Position numbers and translations under genes: made by a program. The notes below the pieces were generated by a model. The model was given only the letters and a program-made list of their open reading frames with translations, was not told the origin of the DNA and did not search any database. Shown piece after piece: positions 1 to 13,006 of a stretch of DNA of 64,000 nt; positions within the stretch are counted from its first letter, which is position 1; the number at the start of each line of letters is the position of its first letter. Location of the stretch: contig CM057476.1 of the NCBI GenBank assembly GCA_030035585.1, forward strand, positions 24,970,501-25,034,500. The letters are read 5' to 3'. The stretch comes from Dugong dugon (taxonomy: Eukaryota > Chordata > Mammalia > Sirenia > Dugongidae).

Positions 1-350
1 GTGTTGGCGAAGAATATTGAATATACCATGGACTTCCAGAAGAACAAACAAATCTGTCTTGGAAGAAGTACAGTGAGAATGTTCCTTAGTAGCAAGGATG
101 ATGAGACTTCATCTCATATACTTTGGACATGTTATCAGTAGGGACCAGTTCCTGGAGAAGAACATCATGCTTTAAAGTAGAGGGTAAGCAAAAAAGAGGA
201 AGACCCTCAATGAGGTGGATTGATACAGTGGCTGCAACAGTAGGCTCACATAGCAACGATCATGAGGATGGCACAGGACCGGGCAGAGTTTTGTTCTGTT
301 GTACATAGGGTCGCTATGAGTCAGAACCGACTCAACGGCACGTAACAACA
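1..350 (+). mobile_element. RTE-clade LINE, 3' end fragment (cut by window start)
   Basis: The sequence matches, with scattered differences, the last 350 bases of the long RTE copy that ends near 20899. It includes the decayed coding stretch read as RGRPSMRWIDTVAATVGS and the terminal CTATGAGTCAGAACCGACT block followed by a TAACAACAA-type tail. RTE elements encode an AP endonuclease and a reverse transcriptase and end in short simple repeats instead of a long poly(A). The 5' part lies outside the window. Stops interrupt the reading frame, so this is a fossil. It abuts the L1 that follows, and probably inserted into or beside it. Confidence 0.85.
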
Positions 351-2340
351 ATATAGATACTTCTATCTGTTCTTACATATAAATACACCTGTACCTAACC
401 ATATACGTATATGCCTATACTCATCCATATGTGATCCTACACTCATTTTTTGTTCTTTGTTGGAGTTGTTGCCCTCTTATATATGTCACATTCTTTGGCG
501 CAGGCATCCTTTTCTCTTGAGCACTTCTCAGCAGCGTCTTTTTCGCCACTTTTTCCAGCACCAACAAGTATCTACAATCTAGAGTGTGCTTCTCCCTCCT
601 CTCCCTCTTCCCCTGGTAACCACCAATGAACACTGATCTCTTTATATATGTCTATTCTTGACTTCTTATAAAAGAAGGATCGTACAATATTTATCCTTAT
701 GTGTTCTACTTATTTCACTTAGCATTATGCCCTCTAGGTCCATCCATGTTATAATATGTTTCGTGGCCTCACCATTGTTCCTTATGTTTGCATAGTATTC
801 CATTGTGTGTTTGTACCACATTTTGCTTATTCATTCACCCGCTGATGGGCACTGCAGTTGTTTCCATTTTTTTGCTATTGTGAATAAAGCTGCAATGGAC
901 ACAGGAGTGCATAGGTCTGTTTGTGCACTAATATAAGTCTCTAGGGTATATCCTTAGGAGTGGGATTGCTGAATCATAGGGTAATACTATTTCTAGTTTT
1001 TTGAAGAAGCGCCATTTCGTTTTCCATAGTTGTACCATTTTACAGTCCCACTAGCAATGGATAAGGGTTCCATTCTCCCCATATGCTTGCCAACATATGT
1101 TGTCTCTCTCTCTCTTTTTTTAATTTGTCAATGCCATTTTAGCCGAGGTGAGATGGTATTTCATTGTAGTTTTGATTGAGATCTCTCTAATGGCTAATGA
1201 TCATGAGCATCTTTTCATGTGTTGGTTGGCTGCTTGAATATCTGCTTTGGTGAAGGTTCTGTTCATGTCCTTTGCCCATTTTGTAATTGGGCTGTTTGTC
1301 TTTCTGTTGTTGAGTTGTTGAAGTTTTCTATAAATTTTGGAGATTAGACCCTTATCAGATACGTGGTTTCCAAAGATTTTTCCCCATTCTGTAGGTTCTT
1401 TTTACCCTTTTGATAACGTCTTTTGATGAGCATAAGTTTTTGATTTTTATGAGGTTTCATTTATCTGTTTTGTCTTCTATTTGTGTATTTGTTGTTGTGT
1501 TTCTTTTACAAAAGATTAGATCCCATAGTTTTCTTCCAGGAATTTTATAGTTTTAAGTTTAACATTTAGGCCTTTGATCCACTTTGACTTAGTTTTTGTG
1601 TATGGTGTAAGGTATGGGTCCAGTTTCATTTTTCTGTAAGTGGATGTCCAATTTTGCCAGCACCATTTATTAAAGAGGCTGTGTTTGCTCCCATTGAATG
1701 GACTTTGACCCCTTGTCGAAAATCACTTGTCCATAAATGACTGGGTTTCTATTCCACTTGTCTACAGGACATAACCTTTTAACACTGGCTTCTTTCACTC
1801 GAACTAAAGCTTCTGAGAGTCTCCCAAGTTGTTGACTGTATGTTGAATATGAGTGGTGAGAGCTGACTTACTTACCTTCTTCCCAGTTTCAATAAGAAAA
1901 CATTCAGTCTTTCACCATCGACTCTGCTGTTAACTGTAGGTTTGTTGTAGATGCGCTTTATCAAGTTGATGAAGTTCTTTCCTGTTTCTAGTTTGCTGTA
2001 AGATTTTTACCATGAATTGGTGTCTGAGTTTTCAAAATTTTTTTTGTGTGTGTCAATTGATCATGTGTTTTTTGTTTGCTTGTTTGTTTGTTTTTTAGTC
2101 TGTTAATGGTGTGGATTATATTGAATGATTTTCTAGTATTGAACCAGCCTTGTATTCCTGGAATAACCTCCCCCCACCTTCTTTGACTGAGGTGTATAAT
2201 TCTTTTTATATGTTGCTGGATTCTATTTGGTAACATTTTGTTGAGGAATTTCGTGTCTCTTTTCATTTGGAATATTGTTCTATAGGATTTTTTTCCCAAG
2301 TTGTTTTTGTCTATATTTGGTATCAGGGTAATATTGGTGT
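351..2340 (-). mobile_element. L1 LINE, 5'-truncated, 3' half of ORF2 plus 3' end
   Basis: Read on the minus strand this is a decayed L1. Its 5'-most part, at 1988-2299, translates to L1 ORF2 reverse-transcriptase sequence (NKMLPNRIQQHIKRII, then IQGWFNTRKSFNIIHTINRL, which precedes the usual catalytic motif). Toward 400 it continues through the ORF2 C-terminal region into the typical L1 3' end. The order between about 1755 and 1845 is compressed relative to an intact L1, which suggests an internal deletion. Stops and frameshifts are frequent. It lies in a TTC28 intron, opposite in orientation to the gene. Confidence 0.8.
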
Positions 2341-4674
2341 CTATTTTCTGGGACAGTTTTAGACTCCTTCAGGTCCTTGCTACTGCCACAGAATTGCTTG
2401 TTGGCTTGAACATGAGAAAAGAAAAGAAAAAAAGACAAAGTTTTCCCTACTCTCTCTTCTCCTAGAGCTCTTTGCCAATACTGATGCCCATTTCTGTATT
2501 GTGAGGAGTGTTGGGGTCTGTCTGAGGGGTTCCAGAGGGAAAAGAATGGAACATTCACTACCAGTTTGGTGGCACTTTGAATTCCAATCTGTTCAGGTTT
2601 GTAGTTGTACTCAGTGGGAACAACTGAGTGGAGTTTTAGCAGAACTGGAACTTCGTCTAGCAGGATATTTATAACAAGTACTCAGTGACATTTGTTGAAA
2701 GAGCAAATGAATGAGACATCGAGCAGCTGGTCCTGACCTCTCTCCTGAGCACCAGACCTGCATATCTAATAGTCTCCAAGCCTTCTGGAAGGAGGGGGAC
2801 TAAATAATTAAATCAGCAATCTGCATACTTGACATATCCAACTAAATGTCCCATCTACACCTTCACCATATCCAAGCTGAACCCATTCCTCTTCCACTAA
2901 GACCAACTTCTACTTAATTTCTTTATTTGCCACCAGCTGTCCCTCAGCCACATTGTAACCACTAGTTGTCTGCAGGAACCTCTGACCTCTACCCCTTCCC
3001 TTCAGTGAGTTTTCTAGGCAAATTAGTTCTTCTTCTGTAATGGTTATCCCATTGTTTCCACTTTTCCACTCTCAGCCTTGCCACCCTAGTCCAGTGGGAT
3101 AGCTGGTGCAACCACAGGACAAGCCAGAACCATTGTTGGTGGCAATAGAGAACAAAACATGGGGAAGAACCAGGAAGGTGGGGTTACAGCTGGGCTGCTC
3201 TGGTTGTAGGGCATCCAGGGGCTGGGAGGTCAGGGCAGTGGAGGGAGTCACTCTACAAATCTCAGAGCCCAGGGGCTTGTGGAAAACTTGCCCAACCTGG
3301 TGTGTTTAAACTGATGCACATCAGTGTATAAACATGACAATAACTCCTGAGGGAATGGGGCTCCAGTTAGGTGTAGGGCCTGGCCAGGCTTCACAGAGCC
3401 CGGCCCTGGGTCTTCAGGACTGCCTCTGAGCAGGTGCTGGTAATAGCCACCTACCTGTTCTCCCTGCATAAACAGCATTCTCTACTCTGGGCCATTTCAA
3501 TATCCCCCAAAGAACAGCCCTGGGCCTGCCTCCCCTCTGCTCATACAGACAGATGACTCCCGACTACTTTCCAGATTCAAGGCCCTCCACCATTATCTCC
3601 TACTTGGCCCCAAATAGGCCCCGCACTGTTTCATCACCACACTTTTGTTTATATTGTTTCATCTACCTGGAGGGTCTCCCCGCTCATAGCTACCTGTCAA
3701 CGTTGTATCCTTCCAAATACCTCTCCGGTGCAGCTAATTCCAGGAAAGCTTTTCTGCACCTCCTGAGTATATTAGAATCTTGGTTATTGACTACTGGCCT
3801 CCTTATGTTTGTTCTTAATGCACCGGAGCCCACAGCCACTGTTCCCTCGGTCTCTTGTAGCGAGGTTGTAAGGGCCGTGAAGGCAGGTGTGGTAAACTCT
3901 GCAGCTGCTCAGCCCAGCAGTTCTTGCCGGTAGGTCTCACTCAGTAATCATGTCGAGTTGAAGTGAATTGAACCAAAGCCTGTGGTGGCCAGTTCTGGGT
4001 GTGATGTGCCATCTCTAGAAAGTCTCAGAATGGGTGGTTGGTGGCGGGGGGTGGGGGTGGGTTGTGATATAAGGACCAGTGGCCAGGTACTCCTGGGACC
4101 ACTGCTCTATAGGTGAGGACTGCTTTGTAAATGGGAGAGTCCCTTATCTGTGACATCGTCTGTTTGTTTTCCCCTCCGTGGTAAGACTTTGAGGGTCAGC
4201 AAATTAGGAAACAACCCCATTAAGCATGAGATTCTGAGGGCACAGGCTACGGCTGACAGAGAGTGGAGCTGCAAGATAATGGAGCCGATACTGGTTCCAG
4301 CTGAATCTTCTCCCCTTGTGCAGCGCTGACTGATAAGCAGATTTCTCAGTGCCAGGCAGGCTGTCACATCCAGATGATAGATGTGTCCCTGGACAGGGAA
4401 GCTTGTGGAGTGATATTTACCAGGGTCTCCGCTCCGCAGGGGACATTTCCAGCCTCTGTGGCTCTCCTGTTCAGCTGAAGCCTGTGGGCGGGGAGAGGAA
4501 TAAACCCCCTTCTTGCTCTCCACAGGATGGCAGCGTGGGGATTTGTCTAGACCCTGAGAAGTTTCCTGATTTCTCTTGCTTCCCATAGGCATCCCTGTGT
4601 CCCCCAGTCAAACCCCAGCAGGGCAAGGCCTGGCATATGAGAGGAGGTGCCGCCTAGGAGATGGGTGGTCATGG

Positions 4675-4852
4675 GTGCCAAAGACTCGAGGAACTGGGTT
4701 CTGTCCTGCCTCTATCACTTAGAGTTCCTTGACTAGGTTCTTTGGCTTCTCCGATCATCAGTTTCCTCAGATGTAAGTTGGGGATAATGAAAGCCACCTC
4801 ACAAGGTTGTCCCACAGATAAAATTAAATATGTGTGGAAATACCTCACACAT
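4675..4852 (+). mobile_element. MIR SINE fragment
   Basis: The order of landmarks is that of a mammalian-wide MIR: a TCTATCACTTAG-like segment, then TCAGTTTCCTCAGATGTAAG, GGGGATAATGAAAGCCACCTC, and an ACAAGGTTGTCC segment leading into an AAATTAAATATG-like end. Divergence is high, as expected of MIRs, which stopped moving before the eutherian radiation. Confidence 0.75.
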
Positions 4853-4856
4853 AAGT

Positions 4857-4876
4857 CATTCATTCATTCATTCATC
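4857..4876. repeat. (ATTC)n microsatellite
   Basis: Five consecutive CATT/ATTC units directly follow the MIR. Confidence 0.85.
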
Positions 4877-6463
4877 AGTTCCTCATTGCATACCTACTGC
4901 CTGCTGGATACTGTATGCATGTGAAGAAAAGGCTGCGTGGCCAGGAAGAAAAGCAGGCTAATGGCCAGGCCTCTACCAGCCATCCAGCATGGTTCTGGAG
5001 TAAAAGGGAGGCCAAGAAGTCCTACCTGTGCTGACCCAGGAGACTGCTCCACTCTCAACACTTCTACTCTAGGGCTTCAACTCTTTGGAATCTTTCCCAG
5101 TGATGGGGCATTTGCCTGACCTTCTGGAAGGAACACGGCTGAGTCAGGGTGCTGGTGTCTAATTACTGGGGTTGACATCATGCAGAGCATTCAAGTTGAG
5201 CAAGCAGCTTCACACACTGTATCTCATCTGGCTCCAAAACTACCAGTGAGGGGCCTGTTACTTTCTCTGCCCTGTAACCCAGGTGTTACAGGGTTCACCA
5301 GCCTAACCATCTGAAGTGGATCACGTTTCCCTTAAACCTAAATCTCGATGCCCTAAGCCTCTTCCCTCTCAGGACAGGAAGTAGAGCCTTTACAAGGTCC
5401 CCCTTCTGAGAGGCTTGGTGTCTGTCTTCTGCCTCCAATTCCCTGGCACTTTCCTCTTGCCCACACCGATCCTAATCAGCAGGAAACATGACAAGAAGTT
5501 GTCCTGTGGGCTGAGGTTTATCTGTGGACTGGATATCGCTCAGCATTTCAGCTGAGTCTGAATGTGATTATGACGACGAAGGAATGTAAGGGCTCCACTT
5601 GGAGGTTTTTCTTTGTGGAGCCTGAAATATTTTCCCTTGATAGATTGTGAGGTGTGGTGTGGAGGAGGAGGATGCTACAGGAGGCCCTCCTTGGATGTGC
5701 TGGCTCCTGCCACGCCCTTCTTGCTCTCCTCAGGGCACATTGGTTGGCTTTTCCATTTAATCAGTCTTTTGTCATTGTAATCACGGTGATGCATCAAAGC
5801 ACTCCTGGGTATTTCTCTTTACTTAAAACCCATTGTAAGATGTTCTAGTACCATCTGACATAAGGGAAATATGAATTGATTAATTCAAAAGTGGTAACCT
5901 TCTGCTGAGCTAGGAAGCTGGGCCCCACCAGCCCCATTTCTCAGCCTCCATTTCGCACAGCTGCCACTCTGCCTGGCCTTGCAGCTCCTGTGTGTGTTTG
6001 TCGCCTCATCTGGAAAATGGTGTTTTAGGCTATCTACCCTCTGTGCCTAGTATGGTGCCTGCACATAGTTGGTGATTAATTCCTTAGTTTCGGGAATGGA
6101 ATGGGCTGGGGTCAGTGCTGAGAGGGCTGCCACACAGCCAGGTCCACGTTAGCTCTACTCCAAGAGTTGTGCCAGTAGCTCCTAAAGCAGGTGTTCTGTG
6201 AGCGCTTCATGTGTTGGGACACGTGTTGCAGACAGACTGTGGCACAGCACTGCCTGTAGAGACCACAGCTGATGGGGACACCCGCCACGCCTGCCAGGCA
6301 GAGCTGCTCTTAGAAGCACTGTGGGCAGAGGAGGGCGTGACGATGCCAGCGGGGGGGCACTCACTCAGGGTCTTGGGTGGCAGGATGTCCTGAGACCCCA
6401 GGGTGGCATCCCCAGCTCAGCACTTTTCTTCTCTGATTGGCCTTTTCTGTGCTTGTCCTGCAG

Positions 6464-6604
6464 GGCCTGTGCCAGTAGCGAGACAGAGAGTGAGGCCGGT
6501 GACCTCATGGATCAGCAGTTTGAAGAAATGAGCAACAAACTCAACTCGGTCACTGACCCGACGGGCTTTCTGCGGATGGTTAGCCGCAATAACCTCTTTA
6601 ACAG
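6464..6604 (+). CDS. TTC28: TTC28 coding exon, linker before the CHAT domain
   Basis: The acceptor TGTCCTGCAG ends at 6463 and the donor GTGTGTGTGG starts at 6605. The exon has 141 bases: one base finishing a codon, 46 full codons and two bases of a split Arg codon that the next exon completes. It encodes an acidic, Ser-rich stretch (ASSETESEAGDLMDQQFEEM) followed by SVTDPTGFLRMVSRNNLFN. This is the linker between the TPR array, whose exons are outside the window, and the CHAT domain. The open frame runs past both splice sites, so the exon limits rest on splice consensus plus phase match with the exon at 23818. Confidence 0.92.
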
Positions 6605-7737
6605 GTGTGTGTGGGATCTGTGTTCCGGGCCCAGTCCCTCATCATGTGATAGTGATGTGCTTCTGGTTGACACTCCTTCCAGCTGGTTAGGATCCAGCTT
6701 GGCAGCGTGGGTTTACAGGAGCGAGCTGATGCTCCCATGCCCTGTGCTCCTCAGGGCCTGCCTCCAGCCTCACAGCAGCACCTCCCATTCAAGTGAGGAG
6801 ACTGACAGGCAGGCTTTATGTGACAATTCTCATGTGGCTGGGAAGGAAGGCCCAGGAGATGATTGACTGCTTTTTCAAATCATCTCAGAGCTAACTTTCC
6901 GAATGCCAGACACAGTAGCTTTGCATACTTTGTCAGCTTCTGCAGGTAACTTGTGGGCCAGGCACCTGTGCTGACTTTCCTGGCCTGAAATTCAAGGGGT
7001 CATGCAGAGTGGAGATGGCGGCACTCTTTGAGAGGGAAACTGAGCCTAGAAATGACCTCACCCACACCCAGGCTCACCCTTCTGCCATGAGACCCCATTT
7101 CCCTATTACTTAACCAGATAGACCTTAGCGGTCTTCAGATGAATTGGGTTGAACTTGCCAAGCCAGCCCACCCATCATCTTGGTCTCAGGGGTGTTACCT
7201 GACCTGGATCCAGACAAACGGGGCAGGGGGTGGGGCGGGTGGCAGTCCCGCTGTCATTTGCCGTTGCTTGGAAAACCTGGAAGTCGCATTGTGATAGGCC
7301 TCCCCAGAAAGACATTGCAGACTCTTGGATCCCTGCTCTGAAGGGAAGCAGATTTTACCTGGCACGAGCAGGCCCTGCTCTGGGTGGGGGTAGCCTCTGC
7401 CTGGTGGCCCTGCTAGGGGAGCAGTGTGTGCCGTCTGCTCACACTAAAGGCCTGGCTTCCTCTCATTACTGTGCTGTCAGGGTGGCATACACGTGTGCAC
7501 TTTCCCCGGGGCGAGTCAGGTGGGAAGGGAGCCAAAGCTGGGGACAGGGCAACCGGCAATGTGGTTGAAAGGAAGCCAAAGCTTTGCCTCCCCTACCGCA
7601 CCCCCGTACTACCCTGCCAGGTATCTCACACGACCAGGTGTGAGGAGGCATGGGGATCGTGTCTGGGGTCACGCCCTGGCTCTGCAGCTACTCGGCCTGT
7701 GAGGCCTCAAGGTTCTCGACTCTGCCAGGAGATGCAC

Positions 7738-7761
7738 CGTGCCCGTGCCCGTGCCCGTGCA
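7738..7761. repeat. (CCCGTG)n short tandem repeat
   Basis: Nearly four units of a GC-rich hexamer, intronic. Confidence 0.8.
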
Positions 7762-9649
7762 TGAGAGAGCAGAGCGTGGGCTCACTCGGGTCTGCCTTCC
7801 CGCCTCGTAGCTGCAGAACCCCAGGCAGGCAATTTCACCACTGCAGCCTCAACTGCCTCCATTTCTGAAACAGGCCCAGCTTCCCACCTTAAACAGGGCT
7901 CCTCTGACAGGCTTGCTAATGGTAGAAGGAACTGCACACCAGGTGGTTTTCAACTGTTTTAAGTAAAGTGGGAAGGACAGCGCTAAACCTGAGTTCTCAC
8001 ACTCATGTGGGTGGATGCAACGTGTATGTACCTGTGCAGCAGGTGTTGGCCACCTTGGGGTAGCACCTTGCCCCTCCCTCCCTCTTCCGTCCCCCTATAG
8101 TCCTTTGCACAGTGGAAGGGGTTGTCTGTGACGGAAGCAGCCACAGTGCTGCAGCAGTCAGGAGCCAGGCCTAGGCAGCCAGCAGGGGGTCCCCTCCTCC
8201 CAGGGCCTCAGGCACTCTGGAAAGAAGGGGGTCAAGCCAGGTGCACTTGGAATGCTAGCTTATTGGCCCTGGGCAGGAGATGGCATGAGTTTTTGATCAT
8301 GGAGTTGCTCATTTTGGGAAAACAGTGTTTGTCCTTCTGAGCACCTGTGATAGGGCCTGTGAGCACAATTCTGTGGATTAAGTTGTTCATTTAAGCAGCA
8401 TAGCCTGTGTCCCCCGCCCTCCATCGGTACTGAGCACTGGCCCTGGCTCAGAGGGAGGGTCCTGAGACGCAGAGCACTGGAGCGGACGTGCTGCCCGGCG
8501 CACTGTGCCCAGCTCCCTCGGCAAGGGCCAACCCCATTCGGGACCTCAATCCCAGCCTCAGGAAAGCCAAGGGGCTTGAGGTGATCTCTGCAGACCCTTT
8601 AGTCCTGACCTTCTAGAGGCCACCGAGGGTAGATTGCTGAGGAAACAACCTGCTTTCTCTCAGCTCTGGTGCGGTGAGCCCATGAGCCCCAAACAGCTTG
8701 CCAGACTATGTGTTCTCTGCCACCCTCCCGACAAGCCCAGGACGAGGGAGCACTGGCCTCTGCCCCAGGGGAACAGAGCTTTCACAGAGAAAACCACAGC
8801 AGTGGCCTCAGAGGCTGAGGTGTCCTTGCCAGTTAGGACGCTGTGAGCCTTTAATGCACGGCAAGACCTGCCTCACGTCTCACAGAGACAGAGCACACAG
8901 GCCAGGGGGCTGGAGATCCATCCTTCCATCTGGCCATCTGTCCATCAGGCTGGCTGGCCATGAATCAGTGCCAGAGTAGGACTCAGGCCATGCCTCCCCA
9001 CTGCCCCGCCTGCATTTGCCCTGTCCCCATACCTCCAGGGCTGCCAGTGGAGCCACTGCCTGCCTGCCGTGCCCCTTCCACGCCAGGGATCTCAGCTAAG
9101 ACCAGTCCTGGCTTGTCACTGAGCAGACCCACTCGGAGGTAGCTTCCCTGCACACTCCTATCAAATGCGGCCGCAGAGTGCTCTCCCAGGAGCCGCAGAG
9201 GTGGAGTAGAAGCAGCCGTGTGTGCAAGGGCCTTTGCTCCCTGGAGCAGTGCCAGCCCCCTCTCCAGGGTCTCCCCAGCTCTGTGATTTTATGGACTCCT
9301 TGGCCCTTTCGTTCCTAGGCGGTTTGCTGGGCTGATCTGGCAATGAGGCAGCATAGCCAACGCAAGTGAAGTGAGACTTGGCTTCAGAGTTTTTCTCATG
9401 CACCCCAGGAATTGGGCTTTGTTCTGCCTTTGTTTTTTGGGATCACTGCAGCCACTATTTTTCTCCTTGCTATGCACTTAGGCAGAATATATATATTTGC
9501 ATTTGTAGCCCAGGGCAAGTACCACCCATAAATGAAAAACTTGGACCCTTTTCTTCTTTAGCATACTGATCCTGGTTTGGGCCCTGAGGCAGCGTCTCCT
9601 GCTGAATGCTTTGGAAGTTATGCTGAGGACTGGAAGGCCGATGTGTGTA

Positions 9650-9716
9650 TGTGACATGTGTGTATATATGTATAGGAATGTGTGCATGTATGTATGTGTG
9701 TATATCTACGTGGTAT
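9650..9716. repeat. Imperfect TG/TATG-rich simple repeat
   Basis: Interrupted TGTGTATATATGTATG-type sequence with alternating purine and pyrimidine, intronic. Confidence 0.7.
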
Positions 9717-9904
9717 ACAGCTTGATACTTAGAAAAAGCCTATGGGGATCCTTTTGCATTTTGAATAAATGCATCACCACCCAATGCACCTGCTTTCAAA
9801 GTGATATCTAGTGGCATTCTCTTCAGTTCCCAGCTGCACCTCACTGTGTTTTAGTGTGGCTGGAGGGAGGCAGAGTGTGGGGGTGCACCACAGAGCGTTT
9901 TGTT

Positions 9905-10010
9905 GACCAGGCTGGTGGTCTCTGTTGAGACTGCTCAACTCTGCACACAAGCAGCCACAGACAATACTTCAAAGAACGGGCGTGGCTGTGTTCTGATAAA
10001 ATTTTAGTTA
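9905..10010 (+). mobile_element. hAT-Charlie-type nonautonomous DNA transposon fragment
   Basis: It contains GGTCTCTGTTGAGACTGCTC, AGCCACAGACAATACTTC and GGGCGTGGCTGTGTTCTGAT in the order of a widespread mammalian nonautonomous hAT whose ends read CAGGNGTCGGCAAACT. A separate member with both ends is at 56340-56537. The terminal repeats are missing here. I do not assign a subfamily. Confidence 0.65.
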
Positions 10011-10914
10011 CTCCCAGTCGTCTCCTCCCCAAGTGCAATTGGCTGCTGAGACCTGCCAGTTCAGCCCCAGAATATTTTTGGTCCCCATTCCTTCTGTTCC
10101 CATGGCCACAGCCATTCCTTGAGAACTCGAGGTGCTCACTGAATTATTTAACATAATCCCAGGAACAGCCTTACACGGTGGCTTGAAGCTCAGTGGGGTT
10201 AATTGCCCCAGGTGTCCCAACTTGGGATCTGCCCATCACCAGGTGTGACTCCATCCCCTGTGCTGCTTCCTAAAGCAGGGGGCTGCATGTTAGCTCCCAC
10301 CTGGACTCTGGTGGCCGCCAGCCTCTGGTCTCCCGGCGCCCTCCTCGGGCTGTGGCACAGTTAGGACAGCATCACTCTCTCGCTCCGAGGCCTCGGGCTC
10401 CCAGGGGAGTCAGGATGGAGTGGCTGAGCTTGGCATCCAGCCCTACAAGTCCAGTCCCCCATCCACCCACCTCGCCCCTGTCCTAACCCAAAGGGCCTCC
10501 TTGACCTGCTCTCGCCCACCTCAGGGCCTTTTATTGAGCACAGGGACATGGCCAAGGACTTTCCCTTGAGGTGTCCAGCTTAACCACAGGCTTGTTCACC
10601 ATTCCACCTTAGATTAGAAATAGTTCTTCCCATCTCCCAGCTTACCTGGCACTTTGTCAGATAAGGGGCCACCCACCACCTTCACCTGGCATGGTAGTTC
10701 CCTCCCAGACTGCGTGCTTGCTGGAGGCCGGATCACCTCTGATCTGCCCCCCACCCCCAGGTCCCCAGTACGATGCCTGGCATTAAGTAGCTGCAGGTAC
10801 TTGCCTATTTATTGACTGAAGGAAGGAATAAGGAAAGAATGTCAGGATTGAGACAGACATTCAATAATAACAACAGCAATGATGATGGTAGCAATGACTT
10901 GTTTTTTTTTTTTT

Positions 10915-11112
10915 TTTTGATTGCTTACCTTGCACCCAGCACTGTGCTAAGTGCTTTACATGTATTATCTATCTGTCAAGCGGGAGAGGTACTATTACCA
11001 CCCTCTTTTTAATATTAAGGACACTAAGGCTCAGAAAGGTTACATTAGTTGCCCAGGGTCACACGGCTAGTAAGTGGCAGAGCCAGGGTCAGGATCCAGG
11101 ACTATCTGCTCC
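10915..11112 (+). mobile_element. MIR SINE fragment, 3' core half
   Basis: CAGCACTGTGCTAAGTGCTT, then a GGTACTATTACC block, AGGACACTAAGGCTCAGAAA, CCCAGGGTCACACGGCTAGT and AAGTGGCAGAGCCAGGGTC follow the canonical MIR order. A T-run (10904-10919) borders the 5' side. Confidence 0.85.
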
Positions 11113-11124
11113 CCGACCCCCCTA

Positions 11125-11255
11125 TATCTAACACCCCTACCAAGTGATCCCTGGCCTTTGCTTGAACTCCTCCAGAGGCAGGGGGCTCACTACCTCCTGA
11201 GGCAGTGCATTCTCTTTGGATACCCCTGACTGGTAAAGCTCTGGAGACTTTATAA
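11125..11255 (+). mobile_element. L3/CR1-type LINE fragment
   Basis: The stretch GCCTTTGCTTGAACTCCTCC followed by GGGGGCTCACTACCTCCTGA and GCAGTGCATTCTCTTTGGAT resembles a common ancient mammalian CR1/L3 segment. It sits directly behind a MIR. The family name is from memory of the consensus. Confidence 0.5.
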
Positions 11256-13006
11256 CCCAGTGAGTGAGACTCCACATGCCTGTTTGTGGGACAGGTTTGG
11301 ACCCACAAATTGTCAGAGGGTACGAGATTTTTTGGAAAGGGCTTTACTGCAATGCTGGGCAAGCTGCCACCCCCAGAGTTGTCTTTTCTTCCCTCTGTCC
11401 CTGAGCACACGATAAGCCCATCCCCACTGACTGTCCAGCTGAAACTGTCATTCCTGACCCCTAAATGGCATCAGCAGGAAAAGCCTATGCCAGGTCGGCC
11501 TGGGCATCAGGTTCTTCCAAGTGGCATCTCCAGGCTTGGCGCCGGGGCCTCGTCCACATTACAGCAGAGAGCCCTGGACACAGCAAGGCGTCCTGAGTGG
11601 ACAGAGGCCAGGCTCCTGAAGGAGGGCAGGGCCAGGCCCTCCTGGTGAGCCCCCCATGACTGCCCTTCCTCGGCAGTGACCCTGCACACCGACCCAGGAA
11701 AGACTGAGAACTGGGAGGAGCCATGTGCAGCACCCTCGTCCCTGGCCTGGGAGTAGCCAGGTGCCCTTGAAGAGCAGGCCCTACCTGAGCCTGCCTGGCC
11801 CCATGATTCTTCTCCCGAGGAGGGAGCCTCAGACCCAGTGAGTCAGGCGCCTGGTAATTAAGGAGGTGAGCAGGCAGAGAGTGCTGACAGCTTATTGAAC
11901 AAGTACTTAAAAGGCAGCATTTGACAATGTTCATCTCCCAGAGGAGACAGTCCTTCGTGCGAGGATGTTCATGGAGGAGACTCGCTGAATGGTATCAGAA
12001 TCCTTTCTTTTTTTAATTGAATTGAGGCATCTCTGGCTACTTGAGTATAATGGATTTTGCCAATTAATTTTTTCCACTGGTACCCGAAAGCCCAGGCTCG
12101 TTCAGGTCACAGGCTGGCTCCCTGGCCTTTGGAAGATACTCTAAGACCAGAGACCCCAGAGGGGATTTGGAGCATCAGGGTCAAGGCCGAGGGGGAGGAG
12201 GGAGGAAGGAAGGGACCCAATGGTATTACAGCCTCGTGATCCCAATAACGCTGAGCTCCGCTCTGCCTGCCAGGGGCTCTCCCCAGAGCAGGCCTTACCT
12301 GGGAGGGAAGTCCAAGGCAGCCGAGGGAGGGCGAGAGGCAGGTCTCCCCATCCCCCCCGGGCCCATTCGGGTAGCCTAGTGCACCCCCACCCCACCAACA
12401 CCATGGCCTTGTGCTATGAAGGCATCCTGAGAAGGTGAGGGGCCACCTGTTGAGAAAGGAGGAAGTGACGTGGTTGAAAGAAGCAACCACACCTCACATG
12501 GGCTGCTGTAGCCTGTTTCTGATCAGGGAGCACCCGCCACCAACAAAGCCAACTCCTTCTGCCTCCCATCCACCCTCCCGACTCTGACCTGGGGCAGGGC
12601 CTGCACTGTTCTGTTCACCAAGGCCCCTGGGAACTGGCAGCTCTGTGCAAGGTCTGCCTTTTTGGGGAGGGGGCCTGATGTAACAGTGCAAGGCCTCAGG
12701 GTCCCCAGAGATGAACCTCCACTCCCCCCTTCCCCCTTGCAGGCTTCTGTTGCCTGACTGTAATGAGCAGCAAGACCTGCCCTGACTCATGGCCTGAGGT
12801 GAGATGCTTAACTCAAGAGTCTGTTTCCTGCTCTGTAGCAGCGGGAGGGTTGAGGGTATGAAGTAAGGAGACCTCCCAGCCTTGGGATGAGGATGCGAAT
12901 GATTGACACTCACCGAAGCCTAGCTTTGGCCCACTCCTAGAAGATGCCCACATTGGTTATTTCCTTTCTCTGCCCCTCCCTTTGGGTGACCCTAAAGACG
13001 TTATAA

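Larger units (their letters stand above)
2341..6463. other. Intron sequence upstream of the first visible TTC28 exon
   Basis: I see no coding exon here. The content is unique-looking intronic sequence plus decayed old repeats: a MIR at 4675-4852, an ATTC run at 4857-4876, and weak MIR-like stretches near 5190-5270 and 6000-6090. The open frames are short, overlap on both strands and lack splice-consistent homology to TTC28. Confidence 0.6.

Noticed and set aside
1..6463. An additional TTC28 exon upstream of 6464
   Set aside because: No open segment here shows TPR-like sequence together with a splice pair ending in the phase required by the exon at 6464. The preceding exon is taken to be outside the window.
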